A DNA stretch of 64,000 nt, from NCBI GenBank assembly GCA_943735955.1, contig OX030969.1, positions 5,115,124-5,179,123 on the forward strand. Reading direction: 5' to 3'. The notes under the pieces were generated by a model. That model worked only from the letters and a program-made list of their open reading frames with translations. It was not told where the DNA came from and ran no database searches. Position 1 is the first letter of the stretch. Each line of letters opens with the position of its first letter. Below are positions 34,531 through 64,000 of the stretch, one piece after another. Source of the DNA: Piscicola geometra (taxonomy: Eukaryota; Annelida; Clitellata; Hirudinida; Piscicolidae). A program made the translations under genes and the position numbers.

Positions 34531-36243
34531 GTTGTTGCAAGAGTACTGCATATGAGGGCAACAATTCAAAAGACGGCTGAGGCTTAAGCTGTTGCTGGAG
34601 ATCTAAGAACCGACATTTTGAGAAGTGCGCATTGTACATTGGACCAAACGAGGTCCCAAAAATGCACACACAAAAACGAACGAAAAAAAACATAGAAAAA
34701 CTAAAGGAAAAACTAAAATCAAAGAAAACCACGGAAAAACATCACAGGAGAACGGAAAAGTTGCTCGAAAAAGAGTACAAAATTCAAAATAAAATTCAGT
34801 AAAATAACTTCAAAACAGCGAAGCGAAATTCGGGAAAAAATTATTAAATGAAATTGTTGCAAGAAATCAATGTATTACGAAAAACCTTTAAAGAAAAATC
34901 TAAAAGGAAAAAAGAAAATTGAGACAATTAATGCAAAGAAGTTACTGAGTTTTTTTCTAAAAAACAAAACTAACGTTTTTTTTACTAAATTCAAGATAAT
35001 AAATTTCAAAAAATCAATCGTAAGAAAAATTAAAAAATTAACTTTAAAGTTTCAAAAAAATGAAAAATGAAAAAAACGACGGATATTGAGGACGCAAGAC
35101 CCACAGCAAGATATGTTGCACCAAGAATGATAACAATTTGAATCATCATCATCATCATCATCAACATAATAATCATCATCATGAGCTCCATAGTCATAAT
35201 CATCTCCATCATCATCATCATCATCTTCATCTTCAAAAAGTGTTATAACTTCTGCTAATCTTACTGTTTTTGTGTGTGTTTTCACTAAGAAAAAGGAAAA
35301 AATCATGAGAAAAATACAGAAAAATAAAAGTGAAGAAATGAAGGGAAAGCCGAATAGATGATGATGCTCAGCGAAATGTATTCTACTTGCGATTTGTCTT
35401 TTTAACACGCTATTACGCTCAAAATCTGACAAAGCTTTAAATATTACTTTTTATAATAAAAAAAAGTTTTTTTTCCTCGTGACATGCATCATTATGAATA
35501 TGTTTATTATTATTAATTTTTTATTTCTTGTTTGTATAGCGCGAAATGTAATTTTAATTATTAATTTATATAGCGCACACTACTAAAATGAAGAACGCTC
35601 ACACAAATGCTCGAATAAAAACCGCGATTGAGTGGAAAGGGTCAAGGAGAATGAGGTCAAAAAGCATAAAAATAAAAATAATAATAATTATTATTATTAT
35701 TTATAATAATAATAATAAAATAATTAAATATCTCAAGCTGGATATCATGGTATGAAAATTCAAATGGAAAAAATAACAAATTTCCTAAGATTAATAAATA
35801 TAATAATGCACATAATAATAATAATAAAATATATAAAATCTATAATATTTATATAATAATTATATCATTAATATTAGTAAATGGAATTTTATTTTCATGC
35901 TTGGATGCATTTCTAAGAACCCTAGCTGACGATTAAAGCTTTTGATTGAGTGATGCAAGAGGCAAATGGAAGATAACTACTTTAATTAATTAATTAATTA
36001 TTAATAAATCTAATAAGTAATAATAATAATTAAAATATTAATAATAATGATTAAACTATTAATAATAATGATTAAAATATTAATAATAATGATTAAACTA
36101 TTAATAATAATGATTAAAATAGTAATAATAATTCCATTTTTATTTTAATAATTTTTATAAATTTACGGATTTAATAATAATAACTACAATTTTTAAAATA
36201 AAAATAGAAGAAAATTGCAAATCGGTAAAAGCTTTTAGAAAAA

Positions 36244-36249
36244 TTTATT
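36244..36249 (-). terminator. Probable sodium channel poly(A) signal
   Basis: AATAAA on the minus strand, 60 nt beyond the TGA of the sodium channel. It is the nearest canonical hexamer to the stop codon and would give a very short 3' UTR. Confidence 0.5.
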
Positions 36250-36308
36250 TTGTCATTTGTCATTTTTCGTTTTGTTTTCCTCTATTTTTCTTTTTTCTTT
36301 CCAAACTT

Positions 36309-61637
<25,329 letters not shown>

Positions 61638-62539
61638 GGTGCGTTTGGGTGGCTGCTTTGGATTTTGGTTCAATTATTGCTGCGTTATTTTGAAGGTTTG
61701 AGTTCTTATTGGTGCTTTTGGAGGCTTTTTGCATTTAAGTTTATTTGTTTATTTTGCACTTATTATTTATTTTAAAATTATTTTTTTATTTTGAAATTAT
61801 TATTTATTTTGAAATTATTATTTATTTTGAAATTTCTTTCAGAGTTTTGGAATAGTTTTTTAATAGAATTTGTTGATGTGCAGATTTTGTAGGATCGTTT
61901 TTCCTAATTTTTCTAATTTTCTTTTTTTCAAAACTAATTTTAAAAGTTTCAGTTTAATAAATATTTTTTCCCATGATCTAAGCTTTTTAATCTATTTGTT
62001 TTTTATTGTTCATTACATGATATTAAGTGACTTTTCATTGGTTCCAGCATTTTTTTTTTTACAACTTTGTGCACAATCTACTTTTTTCTTGTCGATCTAT
62101 TTTCCAGCCAATTCTTCAAAACTTTTAAAAGATTTTTTTCTTTTAAAATTAACAAAAAACAGGTTTAATTGCAAATTAAAAACTTCAACAAAAACTCGTT
62201 GTTATCTAATTTTTCTATTTGAAACTATTTTTTTCAAAAAAACGATTTTTTTTGTAGTTTCTAAGGCTCTGAGTATTGTAATCTCGGTGTATGTAGGCTG
62301 TGTCTTGGGAGATGTTTGCAAAGCAGTGAAGAATTATTTTTAATTTATCTAACTTACTTTTAATTGGTTTAACTTAATTTTTTTAAGTTACTAATTAAAA
62401 TTTTTCTCCATTAAAATTTATTTTTTTATTTTTTAAGGTTTTTTATTGTTTCTAAAGAGGGTTGTAGATCTAAATGTTGAGTATTTTTGTGAATATTGTT
62501 GTTTTGTTTCAGTTGTGGGGGAAGAAGTATAGAAGTATA

Positions 62540-62790
<251 letters not shown>

Positions 62791-63519
62791 TGGATGATGC
62801 CTGGATTACATCCTATTATTCGTCATCCGTATCTGGAAGGGTTTCAGTTTGTTAAAATAAGAAAAATAATGGATCAATTAAACTATTCACTTAATTCAAA
62901 TATAATTAAATGATTAATTCACTCTTAAGCTCATAATAAGTAAATTATCCATCTAAAACACGAGCTGTTGAATTCCAAATCTACAGACAACAGCCCACTA
63001 AATGTCGTGCAAACTTTGCTACTTTTTACAATAATCCTGCAAGATTTACTAAAAATATATTTTTAAAGATTTTTTTGTTAATTTAATTATTTTTTTAATG
63101 ACATTTTTTCGATACTTTTGGTTCATTTTTCTGAAACATTTAAAGGTTTGCTACGATATGCTTCGGTCGGGTGTCTGCGACTCGAAAAAAATTATTTTCA
63201 CCAAAAACTAAATTGAAAAAAAATTGAATTTTTTAAAAGTAGAACGACAAAAAAGTGCCTAGCTAGTTGATGAGTGGAAGAGAAAAGAAGAATGGATGCA
63301 AAATTCATTTTTTTATAAAGCTGTTGAATCTAGTTTAAAAATCGGCCAATTAAAGCGGAAAATAATTTAAACAGCGCTTTTTTTTAAATAATTTTTTAAT
63401 ATTATTATTATTATTTTGTTATTTAATTACTATTTTGTTTGATTATTATTTAATTCTCATGGAAGTTTCGTTCGACAAGGGAAGGTTTCCGTACCGACAA
63501 ACTCGTCCACAAATCAATA

Positions 63520-63816
<297 letters not shown>

Positions 63817-64000
63817 CGATCTCATCACGGAATAGTCCCTTAAGGATTTGAACCATTAGCTCACTTAATAAAAATAGGAAAATAATGTATTAAAAACAAT
63901 CATTAATTGTTCAACTATTAATTAATTTTTAAACAAATTAATTAAAAGAATAATCCCTATCATTAATTGTTAAACTACTTTTTGTTCTTAATAACATGAA

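Larger units (their letters stand above)
31180..36308. other. AT-rich convergent intergenic region
   Basis: The region holds the 3' flanks of ENT (+) and the sodium channel (-). After GAT repeats (31180-31270) it contains a 31-bp AT array (31555-31800), long AT-rich unique DNA with ATT/TAA runs (32440-34060, 35690-36130), a GTT minisatellite (34143-34530) and a GAT tract near 35140-35230. Minus-strand AATAAA (plus TTTATT at 36244-36249) lies 60 nt past the channel stop. I found no conserved ORF or RNA gene. Confidence 0.6.

Noticed and set aside
34129..34732. Gln/Thr-rich frames of 146-199 codons on the minus strand
   Set aside because: Repeat units are open in every frame, with no conserved segment and no supporting splice sites.
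62258..62343. Possible terminal coding exon on the plus strand (SKALSIVISVYVGCVLGDVC...)
   Set aside because: It has an acceptor-like TTTGTAG and a hydrophobic frame, but no partner exon and no family I can recognise; it could be chance in AT-rich DNA.

Overview
The window is nuclear DNA of an intron-rich animal, most likely an invertebrate bilaterian. Evidence: a para-type (DEKA) voltage-gated sodium channel split into 43 coding exons, alpha-catulin, TAF13, a FAM161-family ciliary protein and an equilibrative nucleoside transporter. All have GT..AG introns, and their exon phases were chained by hand. Two copies of a tRNA-like SINE and very many tandem repeats are also present. The species cannot be named from the sequence; a lophotrochozoan-type genome is only a guess. 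There is no operon, CRISPR or prokaryotic signal.

Layout. 167-10256 (-): the first 454 codons of alpha-catulin (11 exons), running off the left edge. 10813-11783 (+): TAF13, head-to-head with alpha-catulin. 12050-12241: SINE copy. 14166-17433 (-): a glutamine-rich protein with a PH/WH1-like segment and a C-terminal CRIB-like motif. 17434-21763: no gene recognised, triplet and CA repeats. 21764-24294 (-): FAM161-family gene, 3 exons, sharing a 379-bp divergent promoter with the next gene. 24674-31179 (+): complete ENT/SLC29 nucleoside transporter, 11 exons, about 573 aa. 31180-36308: AT-rich convergent intergenic region. 36309-61637 (-): complete voltage-gated sodium channel, about 2,161 aa, with a second SINE copy in an intron. 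61638-64000: AT-rich upstream region with AGT and CA arrays.

The six genes are not an obvious pathway. The alpha-catulin/TAF13 and FAM161/ENT pairs are divergent, and ENT and the sodium channel are convergent. The FAM161/ENT promoter holds a 14-bp match to the RFX X-box consensus, which fits a ciliary role for FAM161.

The strongest unexplained pattern is in the introns. Many consist largely of micro- or minisatellites that begin at the donor or end at the acceptor. Read on the sense strand, donor-side arrays are mostly G/T-rich and acceptor-side arrays C/A-rich, so the two ends of many introns could pair in RNA. The sodium channel also carries Met-Leu-Met where the inactivation particle is normally Ile-Phe-Met or Met-Phe-Met.
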